Source: Neocallimastix lanati (nom. inval.)
Lineage: Eukaryota > Neocallimastigomycota > Neocallimastigomycetes > Neocallimastigales > Neocallimastigaceae
DNA: 64,000 bases
Assembly: GCA_016946835.1 (NCBI GenBank)
Contig: JACVTC010000013.1
Coordinates: 1,814,501 to 1,878,500 of the forward strand
Direction of reading: 5' to 3'
In this document: piece by piece, positions 43,943 through 54,518 of the stretch
Layout of the letters: each line of letters starts with the position of its first letter
Position numbering within the stretch: position 1 is the first letter of the stretch
Notes under the pieces: model-generated
The model's database searches: none
What the model saw: the letters and a program-made list of their open reading frames with translations, nothing else
What the model was told of the DNA's origin: nothing
Program-made: the position numbers and the translations under genes

Positions 43943-45737
43943 ATGAAATTTTATAAAGTTTTGTTATGTTCAACTTTAGCATTAGGAACTGTAATTTCCA
44001 AAAATATAAATTATGAATACACTACTGATGATTTAAAATATAATTTTAATTGTGTTGAAAATAATAGAAGTGTATGTAAATTTTTAAAAAAGGAATTAAA
44101 TGAAGCTGTTAATGCTATTTCAAAAATTCTTGGTAAATTTTATTAATTTATGTATTTTGGAAGAAATTTTATTATTAAACTTAAAAAAATTTAATATAGA
44201 TCTAATCTAATAATGATAATAATAATAATAATTTTTTTTTTTTTAATATACATGTTTATACTTTAAATATTTTTTAAAAATAGATATTGAAACACCTGTT
44301 AAATTTGATGCTTTTGTTGATGATCTTTCTAAATATAGAATAACTGACTCTAAGGAAGTTGTAGCTGTAGTTTTAGATAAAGAATTTATCCCATTAAATA
44401 CTAAAGATACTAATATAGTATCGCCATATCCAAATTCTAAAATAATTTCAGAAAATATTGATAAAGAAAATGATAGCGATTTTTATGTTGTCTTGAATAA
44501 TTTTGAAAGTAATGAAAATTATTTAAATTCTCTTCGTAATGATTTCGATTCCTCAATGGCTATGGAAATTTTTGAAGAATTAAAAGTATTAAAATTAGTT
44601 GGATATCCTTATGTAGATGCTTCAAGAATTAATGGAGATGAATTTTTATATGAAAACTTTTTACCAAAAAGAAAAGATCAAGAAAAAATGGATGCTACAG
44701 CTTTAGCTAACACTGAACTTTGTAAAGATTTAGTAAAGGGTGAATTAACTCATACTCTTGTTCACTGGGAAGATACTTTAATTAGCAAAGAAAGTATTAG
44801 CAAGAAAGTACGTCGAGCTGTTAAAAAAATTGTTAAATGTTATGTTAAAGGTACTAAAAAAGAAAGCAAGAAGGATGATATAAACAAGAAAAATGAATTA
44901 AACCGTATTGTTGCTATAGGTGATATTCATGGTGATTATGAACATTTGATTTCTATTTTACAACATGCTAAGCTTGTTGATGAAGAAAATAACTGGATTG
45001 GTAAAAATTCTATTTTAGTACAAATGGGTGATTTGATAAATCGTGGTAATGATACTTTGAAAATTTATGATACCATGTTAAATTTAAGAGAACAAGCTAA
45101 AGAAAAAGGTGGTATTGTTCATATGTTACTTGGTAATCACGATATTTTAGAAATTGAAGGTAATCATTATTTTACTTCATTGAAGGATTATGAATCATTC
45201 GGTGGATTAAAAGCCCGTGAAGAAGCTTTTGGACCAACTGGAAAATATGGAAAAGTTATAAGACAAGAAATGAATATAACAATGGTAATTGGTGATTCTA
45301 TTTATGCTCATGCTGGTGTTGCTCCTGAATATGTTACTGAAGGTGTTGATAAACTTAATGAACATGCTCGTGAAATTTTATTAGATACTCCATCAGTAGA
45401 TGAATTATATCAATTATATTTACAAAATACTATTCATCCAATTTATACTGATCCATTATTTAATAAAGATGGAACAGGTCCATTATGGATTAGAGATTTT
45501 GCTAAGAATCCAGAAAGTGAAGTTTGTTCACAAATTGAAAAGACTTTAGAACTTACAAATACTAAAAGAATGATTGTCGGTCATACTCCTCAATCTTATG
45601 GAAAAATTAGATCTAGATGTAACAATAAATTAATTTTAATTGATATTGGTATTTCTCGTTGTATTGGTGGTGGTTATTATGGTTATCTAGAAATTTTATT
45701 AGATAAGAATGAAGTATGGGCTAGATATTTAAATTAA
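43943..45737 (+). CDS. Shewanella-like PPP phosphatase (Shelph), secretory-type N-terminus, one intron
   Basis: Exon 1 is 43943-44132 and exon 2 is 44284-45737, giving 547 residues. Residues 1-18 (MKFYKVLLCSTLALGTVI) look like a signal peptide. About 250 residues of unknown function follow. The metallophosphatase core has the PPP signatures GDIHGD (276-281), GDLINRG (from 312), GNHD (347-350), HAG (H406) and VGHTPQ (H497). GNHD in place of GNHE, with GHTPQ, fits the bacterial-like Shelph branch; some plant members are tyrosine phosphatases, so the substrate here is open. Two metal ions would be bound by the Asp, His and Asn residues of these motifs. Codon use is AT-leaning but less repetitive than the transposon DNA. 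The gene lies alone in the spacer of a large inverted repeat. An entry into the ER or secretion is inferred from the signal peptide only. Confidence 0.88.
44133..44283 (+). other. Spliceosomal intron of the phosphatase gene
   Basis: 151 bp, G|GTAAATTTT to AAAATAG|AT. Splicing splits an Asp codon (G|AT) and restores one continuous frame from exon 1 to the upstream part of exon 2. Without it the frame ends at TAA 44144-44146. It is AT-rich, with CTAAT possible branch sequences. Confidence 0.85.
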
Positions 45738-46112
45738 AATTAAATTTACAATTAAATTTAATCATATAAAAAAAAATTTTTTATATGTTTTTTTCTTAAA
45801 AATAAAAAAAAAATATTATATTGATATTAAAAAATTATTATAAAAAAATTAGTATAATATATAATATTCTAGATAATAATAAAATATAAAATATAAAATA
45901 TAAAATATAAAATATAAAATATAAAATATAAAATATAAAATATAAAATATAAAATATAAAATATAAAATATAAAATATAAAATAAAAATATAAAAATAAA
46001 ACATAAAAATAAAATATAGAAATAAAATATAAAAATAAATATAAAAATAAAAATAATAAAAATTAAACAAAAAAACAGTAAAATTAATAAAAATAATAGT
46101 AAAGTCAATAAA
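45738..46112. repeat. Phosphatase 3' flank with an AAAATAT microsatellite
   Basis: About 45883-45983 is a 7-bp tandem array (AAAATAT)n, followed by AAAATAAA-type repeats to about 46060. No gene is seen; frames crossing it are repeat artefacts. Confidence 0.75.
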
Positions 46113-46203
46113 TATAATATATATTAAATCATCATTGATGTGAATTTCGCAATGTGCTTAAAATTTCTTAATCAATTGCCACATTATATAATATTTTTAA
46201 CAA

Positions 46204-46238
<35 letters not shown>

Positions 46239-46799
46239 GTTCCAGGTTTTATCCTGGCTGTTAAGGCGTAAGCTTTGAGAGCATAAGGTTCCTGGTTCGA
46301 CCCCTCCCTATGCCTATAGCGTTTTTTCCACTGGTTTTTCGTTATTAGGTGGTTAGGGTTTTCAGGTAAGTATTATACCCATTTGATACCCCCTATATCT
46401 CTAATTCAACTTTCATCGATTTACACTTCTTGCAGGCCTGAGAGGGTTGAGTGTGTATGGCAAAGTTTCTTAAGAGGAGATACCCAACATATGGTGACAT
46501 ATGAAAATTTACTTATCCTTACTTATAGGTATGTTATGGAGCGGTTGTCACGTGATCCCGGAGATTGTGGCTGCAAGACCCAATTGTAAGATTATCGTAC
46601 AATGACAAGCAGTAATTATACTTGGGTAAGGAGCGCCAATGCAGAGTAACTGTAAGGCAGTCCAGCAGGGACGGGACCACCTACTAAAGTAGGAAGTTAG
46701 ATAAGGGCTCTAGTTATAAACCATTGTGTGTCTACAAGATGTACAGCTGGGGAGAAATCCTGCTACGGTCGTTAAAAAAAAAAAAAAAAAAAAAAAAAA
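46239..46799 (+). mobile_element. SINE-like element with tRNA-like head and LINE-related tail
   Basis: 561 bp, clearly less AT-rich than its surroundings and inserted in an (AAAT)n run that is uninterrupted in the left arm. The head has a Pol III A box (TGGCTGTTAAGG, 46255-46266) and a perfect B box (GGTTCGACCCC, 46294-46304) 39 bp apart, resembling a Leu/Ser-type tRNA; the tRNA stems no longer pair. The tail has GAGCGCCAATGC (46631) and the hairpin GTCC-AGCAG-GGAC (46660-46672) shared with the LINE 3' region, then about 100 bp and a poly(A) (46774-46799). T6 at 46322-46327 should stop Pol III early, so full-length transcription by Pol III is doubtful. A 68-codon frame at 46383-46589 is of unknown meaning. 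Confidence 0.75.
46366..46435 (+). other. Intron-like segment inside the SINE-like element
   Basis: CAG|GTAAGT at the left and CTTCTTGCAG|GC at the right bound 70 bp with a pyrimidine-rich 3' end and CTAAT inside. Both splice sites are close to consensus. Whether it is ever spliced is unknown. Confidence 0.4.
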
Positions 46800-46999
46800 T
46801 AAATAAATAAATAAATAAATAAATTTTTATTGCCACAATTATTGCAAACTTTTATCTATTATTATTTATTTAAGTATTCATGTAATTTATAAAAGAATAA
46901 ATAAATAAATTCATTTTTGAAATAATAAGTCTTTAAACAATTTTATAATATTTATTTTTTTTATTTATTAAAAACATTAAATTAAAATATTATTTAATA

Positions 47000-47030
<31 letters not shown>

Positions 47031-47947
47031 ATTTATATGTTTATTTTTTAAAACTTTTTAAGACACATTTTGCAAAAGACAAATTATTATATAATATCTT
47101 TGTGTTTTTAAAAACTTTTTTTAATATATTCAATAAAATTATAGTTACATTATTATTATTTAAAATTATTAAAACAATATATATGGACGAATAAAAAAAA
47201 AAAAGAAAAAAAACATTATATTCTAAAACTTTGTAATATATAATTGTATTAGATTGTGGATTATACATGTATATTGAAACATATATACGGGTTACACAAA
47301 ATATTTAAAACAATTCTTTTTTGTATATATAAAAAGATAATTTTATATAATTTTTTTTTAAAAAGATTTCTTTTTTCCTTTTTTTTATTCTTATGTTTAA
47401 TAAAATAAATGATTATTTAAATTATTATTATAATTTAATTAAATAATATAAATATTTAAAATTACAAAAATTATAAAAGTTACACAAAATACTTAAAACA
47501 ATTTTTTTTTTATATATATATAAAAAAATAATTTTGTATATTTTTTTTTAAATAAGATTTTTTTTTCCTTTTTTTTTTCTTACGTTAAATAAAAAATAAA
47601 ATATTATTATTTATTATGATTATAATAAAATAAATAAGTATTTAAGTTATTATTATAATTGATATAACTCGATTCTACTTTCAACTTTTGGGGAGAAGCG
47701 ATTATATTATTTTTAATATTTATTTTTATTTCTTTAGTAATAATAATTAATTAATTAACAACTTAACAAATACACAATATAAAATAATTTACATTTATAC
47801 TAATTTATAATAAAGTTTTCATATAATAAAATATAAAGTTTAATAAAATATATATACATAATAAAATGTTATAAAATATAATAATTATTAGTAATAAAAT
47901 AAAAATTATTTAGTATAATAAATTATTAATAATACACAATGAATTTC
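46800..47947. other. Right-arm AT-rich DNA, no gene seen
   Basis: It mirrors 42209-43300 of the left arm, including the inverted copies of the ~260-bp direct repeats (about 47170-47420). It starts with the remaining (AAAT)n run that flanks the SINE-like insertion. Confidence 0.5.
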
Positions 47948-48819
47948 GTGGGAGGTGCATTTCGAAAAATTTCATTTCAGAAAGTTTCATTTCGGAAAAT
48001 TTTTTAAAAGTTAATAAATGAATAAATTAATAATAACGCAAATAAATAATATATATAATTTAAATAAATAACTAAATAAATATAAATAAATAAACAAAAC
48101 TATAATAAATAAGTAAATTAAAAAATTTTTTTTTAAAAAAAAATATATATATATAATACATATATATAATAAATATACATTATATAATAATAAATATTCA
48201 TTAGAATTAAAGCTTTAAAAAAATAACATATTTTATCATACATTTTAAACGTTTTATTATATTTCAATAAATATATGTGATTAATAATAGTTTTATATAT
48301 ATATAAAAATAAGTATTAATAATTTAAAAGATGTAAAGAATAAAATTTTAAATTATAACTATTAAAATTAAAATATAATTATTAAAAAGATTAAAAAATA
48401 ATATATAAATAATAATTTAATTGATCAGTTTACACCTTTTAAGTCCTTGCGCAGTATTTTAAAAAATCTTAAATTACTAATAATTTTTTTTAATAGAAGA
48501 AATATTTATAAATAATCCAGTAAAAAAAAAAAAAAAAAAGATGAGGATATCATAAAAAAAGGGGAGTTAAAATTAGCACAAAGTTAGGATAATTTTAGGT
48601 GGTATTTATTTTTTCAATTTTTTATTTTTTATTTTTTATTTTTTATTTTTTATTTTTTATTTTTTATTTTTTATTTTTTATTTTTTTATTATTTATTTAT
48701 TTTATTATTTATTTATCTATTTATTAAAATTTTGAGAAATGAACTTTTGAGAAATGACACAAAAAATTTTGTGAAATGAAACTTTTCCGAAATGAAATTT
48801 TGCGAAATGCAACACACTC
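47948..48819. mobile_element. MULE-type MITE, right-arm copy
   Basis: ATGAATTTC (the complement of GAAATTCAT) flanks it at 47939-47947 and 48820-48828, the same duplication as the left-arm copy. The ends are GTGGGAGGTGCATTTCG and GCGAAATGCAACACACTC. It differs from the left-arm copy by small indels, mainly in homopolymers and the ATTTTTT array near 48610-48690. Confidence 0.8.
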
Positions 48820-48828
48820 ATGAATTTC

Positions 48829-49839
48829 ATATTTTTATGATATCATTAATTTCCTATAGACACAATTGCAATAATTTATTAATTTATAATTATCATAATT
48901 TTTTAATATATTTATGTGTCTATAATAAATTAATTTTTATATTAATTAAAGTTTTTATTTGTATTCTATATTATAATTTAATATAATTAAATAATATAAA
49001 TATTTAAAATTATTAAAACAATATATATAGACGAATAAAAAAAAAAAGAAAAAAATCATTTATATACTAAAATCTTTATAATATATAATTTGTATTAGAT
49101 TGTGGATAATACATGTATATTGTAATATATATACAAGTTACACAAAATATTTAAAACTATTCTTTTTATATATATATATATATATATAAATAATTTTGTA
49201 TAATTTTTTTTAAGATTTTTTTTTTCCCTTTTTTTTTCTTATATTTAATAAAATAAATGAGTATTTAAATTATTATTATTATTTAATATAATTAAATAAT
49301 ATAAATATAAGTAATAATAAAAATAGAGATATAAATAAAAAAAAATAATTAGAAAATAAAAAATAAAAATGAAGATAGAAATAAAAGCTAAAAATAAATC
49401 TTAATAAACAATAAAAATGTATTTTTTTTTTATATATATAATTTAAAAATGGTTAATGCTTTTCTTGAAAGTTATGACATTAATTCAAAATAGAATATAT
49501 ATCAAAGTTATTTTTTTATCCGCCATTAATGTTTATTTTTGTGCATGGATTTTTCATGTCTTTGTATTAGTAGGTAAAAAATGGAAAAATCCCATCATGT
49601 ATATAATTATAATACATTATGATTTAAGATATCTTGGTGTAACGAAATGGTTCTTAACAATAAATTTAAAAATAAAACACTTAAAACCTTTAATTAAAAC
49701 AAGTAAAATATTTTTATTTATATTTATTTCATTAATTATAAATGTATTATCAAAAACACATTAATTAACTTAACAAGTTAATGTTTTATTAATAAAAACT
49801 CAAAGTATAAAATATTTTTATAGGAAAATTCACTCCTAT
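48829..49839. other. Right-arm AT-rich DNA, no gene seen
   Basis: It mirrors 38770-41350 but lacks the 1.55-kb left-only segment; the junction is near 49300-49310. A 102-codon hydrophobic frame (49456-49764) is kept in both arms with one residue changed. Its composition is that of AT-rich noise and the arms are young, so conservation is not evidence of function. Confidence 0.5.
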
Positions 49840-50186
49840 TTATATTAAAAGAGTTGTCGAGCCAAACTTTATCACTTTTTTCAAAGTTTGGTGGTTTAGA
49901 TCTATACTTATTGGCGATTTATAAGTTTTCTTTAAACTTCTTCATTAAATCTTGAAAATCTTTGGTAAACTCTACATCACGAGGTACATTGATTTGCTCA
50001 GGAATTAAAGGTGAATGTTTTGGATGAAAACCATAGTTAAGAAAGAAAGGACAAAAACCAGTAGATTCTTGAACAGCATTGTTATAGCTAAATTCGGCAA
50101 AACTGAGGTAGTTTTTCCAATCAGAACCTGTATAATTTGAAAAACATCTTAGATATTGTTCCACAACGGAGTTCACTCTCTCCTTA
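49840..50186 (-). pseudogene. Chromovirus-type integrase fragment B (right arm)
   Basis: The inverted counterpart of 38416-38760, with the same 85-residue translation (from ERVNSVVEQYLRCF upstream of the first ATG to KKFKENL). A dead fragment. Confidence 0.8.
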
Positions 50187-50198
50187 ATTTTATGAAAA

Positions 50199-50650
50199 TT
50201 ATTACAATAAAAATTTAGTTTAGGAAAATCGAAATTTTTTTTGAGTTATTTGAAAAGTTCTGATAAATTTTTTTTTTAAATTCTTCTACGAGAGGAACAT
50301 CGGATATGTTAGGTATCAAAGGTGAGAATCTTGAGTTGTATCCGTAGTTGACATAAAAAAGGTGAGTTTCTTAAGGATTCTTGAGCTATACTGTTGTAGT
50401 AGAATTCAGCTAGAAATAGATAGTCGTTCCAGTTTGAACCTTTAAAATTTGAATAGCAACGAAGGAATTGTTCGATGACGGAGTTCACCCTCTCCGTTAG
50501 ACCATTGGTTTGATGGTGAAAAGGAGAAGAGAGTTTCATCGAGATGTTCAAAATCTTACTAAGACCAGTCCAGAATTTAGAAGTGAACTGAGTACCACGA
50601 TCGGATAGAATTTCATTGGGTAAACCATGGAGTCTAAAGATGGTATTCAT
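50199..50650 (-). pseudogene. Chromovirus-type integrase fragment A (right arm)
   Basis: The inverted counterpart of 37951-38400, with the same 113-residue translation including SDRGTQFTS and NGLTERVNSV, and the same downstream frame break. A dead fragment. Confidence 0.8.
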
Positions 50651-51886
50651 AAACCTTTAATAAATTTTGATTATATAATTTTATATTATTTTTCATATAC
50701 TAAAACTAAAGTATTTAATATATACGAAAAGCAATAAACAAAATTTAAAAAGATTTTACAGAAAAATTATGTTATTTTAATCAATAAAATTAATATAATA
50801 TTCTTATATTTTATATAAAATAAATTTAAAAGATATAATATATTGAATATTTATTATTAATCTATTCAGATTTGATTTGATTTTGTTTGTGGAGAATTGA
50901 ATAGAAATTTTTATTAAATAAAAAATCAATTTTAAAAATAAAATAATATATTAAAAAGAATACAATTTTAATATTGTTATAATATAATAATATAATAATA
51001 ATACATTTAAAAATAAAAATAAAATAAAATATTAATATTGATAATAAATATTTTAATAAAATAATAAAATAAAAAGTTATTTTATAGATAATGATATTAA
51101 TAATAAAAATATAGAATTATTGATAATATTTTAATAACTCTTTAATAAAAATATAAAGAAAAAAAATTATATTTATAAAATATTTTATTATAGAAAATAT
51201 AGTAAAGTAATATTAAGTAAAGAACAATATAATGGTCTCTAGTTAGCAATCCATTATATATTCGTTCTTTACCAATAATGGGACGAGTTGCTCTATTAAA
51301 TGTAAAATTTTATATTTTTTTTATAGATAATAATTTTATTTTTATTTTTATTTTTATTTTTATTAATTTTTCCTAAATGTTTCTTTTTGTAAATTTTTCT
51401 ATTTATATATGTTTTTAAAATTTTACTTAAATATTTTTATACCATTTAATTATTTTCCTAATTTTATTTATAATTTTTATACTATTTAATTAATAATATA
51501 AATTGAATATTTAATATTTTTTAACTAAATATACTTTTAAAAATAAAATATTTGTTTTAAATACATATTATTTATGAATTTTTGTATTTTAGAATTATTT
51601 AACTATTTAATTTATTATTTACATAAATAAAAATACTAATTTTTAATTAAAAATATACTTTGATTTAATAATTTAATTGTTTGTTAAATAACTATCATTA
51701 TTTAATTACTTATTCATATAAACTAATTTATTATAAATTTAAATAATTTAATTTTTTATTTTTTTATTTTTTATCTTTTTTTAATTTTTGATTAAGTTAT
51801 TTCTTAAATTTAAAAATTTCTTATTTTTCTGAACGTAACGTTCCAAGACGTCCCCTCTTAAGAGTACACTTCGTTCCTTGAAGTCC
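50651..51886. other. Right-arm LTR-like and AT-rich DNA
   Basis: It mirrors 36714-37950. It includes the inverted stem-loop near 51223-51276 and the inverted polypurine/hairpin block near 51835-51888. No gene is seen. Confidence 0.45.
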
Positions 51887-54242
51887 TTATAATTCAGAAA
51901 AATATGGGATTACATTTTTTAAATGTATATTTCTTTCAGCAATCTCCCCTGAAATAGGTTCACAAATTGTAACGGTATTGAACACCTTTTTTATTATTTT
52001 TAAAGGTCCGGTAAAGTATGGATCTAACTCTCTTCTATTGAAAACCTTGACTAATACTAGATCCCTTAGTTTATAATTCGAACGCATTCTTCATGTCCAA
52101 TAGTGTGAGCGGTTTCTATAAGGCGGAATTTCTCATCTTCATCTTTGATTATTTTACTAAGTCTTCCATTTTGTTTATAATATTTCTTTCCTTCTATTTC
52201 GATAATTCTACTATTGATGAAATTTTCAATATTTTGAGAGACGAGTACCACTTCATTACCTTCCTTCTCTAATTCTTCCATTTTATTCATAGTATCCATC
52301 CTGGACAGAGCATCGGCGATAACATTCTTCCTTACCTCCTCAAATTGAACCTTAACCTGAAGAGCACTTAACGTAGTTACCCACTTTAAATGGTGATTAT
52401 TAGAGGGCTCCGTATTATTGCAGATTCCAACTAGGGGTTTGTGATCAGTCACCAAATAAGTAACTAAGTTATTTCCTAAAATATAATGTTTAAATTTCTT
52501 TATGCAATATAATGCTGCAGTTCCTCCAAGTCGGTAACACTATAATTGACTTTAGCCTTTCTCAGCGCTCTACTAACATAATGAATTAGTTTCTCAACTC
52601 CATTATCATCCTTTTGTATGATGACACCTCCAATTCCACTGCGAGATGCATCGCTCCTTATAATGAATAGTTTATTGAAATCCGGGGGTACTAAGATAGG
52701 AGCCTGAATTAATCTTTCTTTGAGAGCCTTAAAAGCTAAGTCGGATTCCTTAGTCCATTCAAATTTTGAATTTTTCTTCAACAACTGAAAAAGTCCTTAA
52801 TAAACTTTCGGTAATATCCAACTGCTCCTAGAGATGAACGAAGTTTAGATACATCTTTTGGAGGGAGCCAATTACAAATTACATTCACCTTTTCAGGAAT
52901 TGGTTGGATAGTTCAACTTCAATCCGTTATCTTGTAGTATGGTGAAAACCTCAGCAAGATCCTTAATATGTTGTTCAAAAGAAGGAGAGAATACAACCAA
53001 GTCGTCAATGTAAACAAAAACACTTTTACCAATTAAGTTAAAAAAAATCCTATTCATCTCCCTTTTGAAGGTTGCGGGAGCGTTACGTAACCCAAAGTGC
53101 ATGACCTTAAAGTTATAATTTCCATAAAGTGTCGTGAAACAAGTTATCTCTTGATTTTCTAGAAACATTGGCACTTGGTGATAACCCGAAAATAGATCTA
53201 TAGTTGATAGAACCTGATTCCTTCCAATGTAACTAAAGATAACGTCAATGAGAGGTAGAGCGTACGCATCCTTTTCTGTTAAATTGTTAACTCTCCGGTA
53301 GTCCACGCACATCCTGTATTGACCATTTTTCTTTAAGACTAATACAACTGGAGAGGACCAAGGAGAGTGGGAAGGTTCTATCAGGCCATTGTTTATCAAT
53401 TTCTCTAACTCTTTCTTTAACGCTTGGGCCTGAATCTTTGATAAACGGTACGCTCGCTGTTTGATTGGCTTGCTTCCTGGTTTGAGCATGATCCTGTGTG
53501 TTAGAAGTTTGGTTGGTTTCAAATCGTCTGCTTTCATGGCCAAAATGTCTTTAAAATCTTCAAACAGCTTGGTAACTGGGTCCTTAACCAATTTTGGGAT
53601 TAAATTAATAATTTTCTCAACATGAGTTTCCTTATTATCCAATGACTCTTCATTTGCTGTAACCAGAGACACCGTTATATTTATTGGCTTACTTGCATCT
53701 ACATCTACCACTTCTTCTGATGTCTCATTATTTTCTCCGTCAGCATATAAACGTAAAACGTAATAAATTGGTGCAAGTCTTATTGGGAAATTATTTTTAT
53801 CAGTAGTATACAGCATATCATCATTAAAGTTTAGTATTAATTTATGTTTCTTAAGTGAATCTACCCCAATTAATAATTCAAACAGATCGTCCTTTTCAAT
53901 TACTCTTAAATAATCTTTAAAAGTTACTGATCCTATAGAGATTTGTAGTTCATAGATATCGACAGAAGTAGTAGTATTGATATATGCTAGAAAAATCATT
54001 CCAGTGATGTTTCCAACTGGCTTTTTGTTTATATTATACTTCTTCAAAGCAGCACGAGTAATCATATTAATACTAGAATAAGAGTCCAGAAAGATTTCGC
54101 CATTTAGTCCTTCTATTTGCACATAAACTTTCGAGATTTTATTTTCACTTATAATTACTGCGTTAGTGATCACACTTTCCTTGGTAATCGTTTTGATGTT
54201 GTTTTTGGCTTTAACTTTAATTTCTTCTGGAAAGCTGAACGA
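51887..54242 (-). pseudogene. Ty3/Gypsy pol remnant: protease, RT, RNase H, deleted integrase
   Basis: Read on the minus strand from 54242. The protease has the DSYSSINMI block in place of DTCAS of the intact element. The RT has KKNGQYRMCVDYRRVNNL, LFSGYHQVPM and YIDDLVVFS. A frameshift follows near 52895. The RNase H frame (52784-52500) has RSDASRSGIGG; another shift leads to a frame (52455-52066) with TDHKPLVGI, NVIADALSRM and the first part of the integrase zinc finger (AHTIGHEE). At 52092 the sequence jumps straight to the integrase C-terminus (RMRSNYKLRDLVLVK, FTGPLKIIKK), so the DDE core is deleted. It is a sister family of the intact element. It starts mid-protein (FRSAFPEEIKVKAK) at 54242. 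Confidence 0.85.
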
Positions 54243-54264
54243 AACTTTGGAAAGAGATCAAATA

Positions 54265-54510
54265 AATATTAAAACTAATTAAAAATTCTCTTTCGGAAAT
54301 CTTTAGAATGATAAAGAATTCCTTAGAATCTTTTAGAAAATAATTGAATAAAAATATTATAATAAAATATATAAAATTTATAAACTTATTTAAAATATTA
54401 TAAAACTATTACTAATAACTAATTCTGTATTTTTAATTAATAATATTGTTCATAAAAAAATTAATAATATAATTTCCAAGTTAAGAGATTTTATCTAATA
54501 ATATTAAAAT
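54265..54510 (+). repeat. LTR-like segment shared with 33665-33905
   Basis: It contains AATTCCTTAGAATCTTTTAG and ACTATTACTAATAACTAATT, closely matching 33665-33905 in the same orientation. It lies directly upstream of the chromovirus integrase remnant here and beside the gag remnant there. The LTR limits are not defined. Confidence 0.55.
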
Positions 54511-54518
54511 AAACTTAA

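Larger units (their letters stand above)
46113..52092. repeat. Right arm of the large inverted repeat
   Basis: It is the reverse complement of 36508-43413. The inner edge is at about 46113-46118 and the outer edge at AACGCATTCTTC (52081-52092), after which the arms diverge abruptly. It contains a SINE-like insertion (46239-46799) not present in the left arm and lacks the 1.55-kb left-only segment. Subtracting these leaves about 5.4 kb shared. Confidence 0.9.

Noticed and set aside
45849-46108. Tyr/Phe-rich minus-strand frames
   Set aside because: Readings of the 7-bp AAAATAT microsatellite.
46239-46320. A functional tRNA gene at the head of the SINE-like element
   Set aside because: A and B boxes are present but acceptor and T stems do not pair; only the promoter-like elements survive.
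36508-52092. Inverted repeat as a pure assembly artefact
   Set aside because: Each arm has private insertions (1.55 kb and 0.56 kb), scattered substitutions and distinct outer flanks, which a mirrored assembly error would not produce. Read support is still worth checking.
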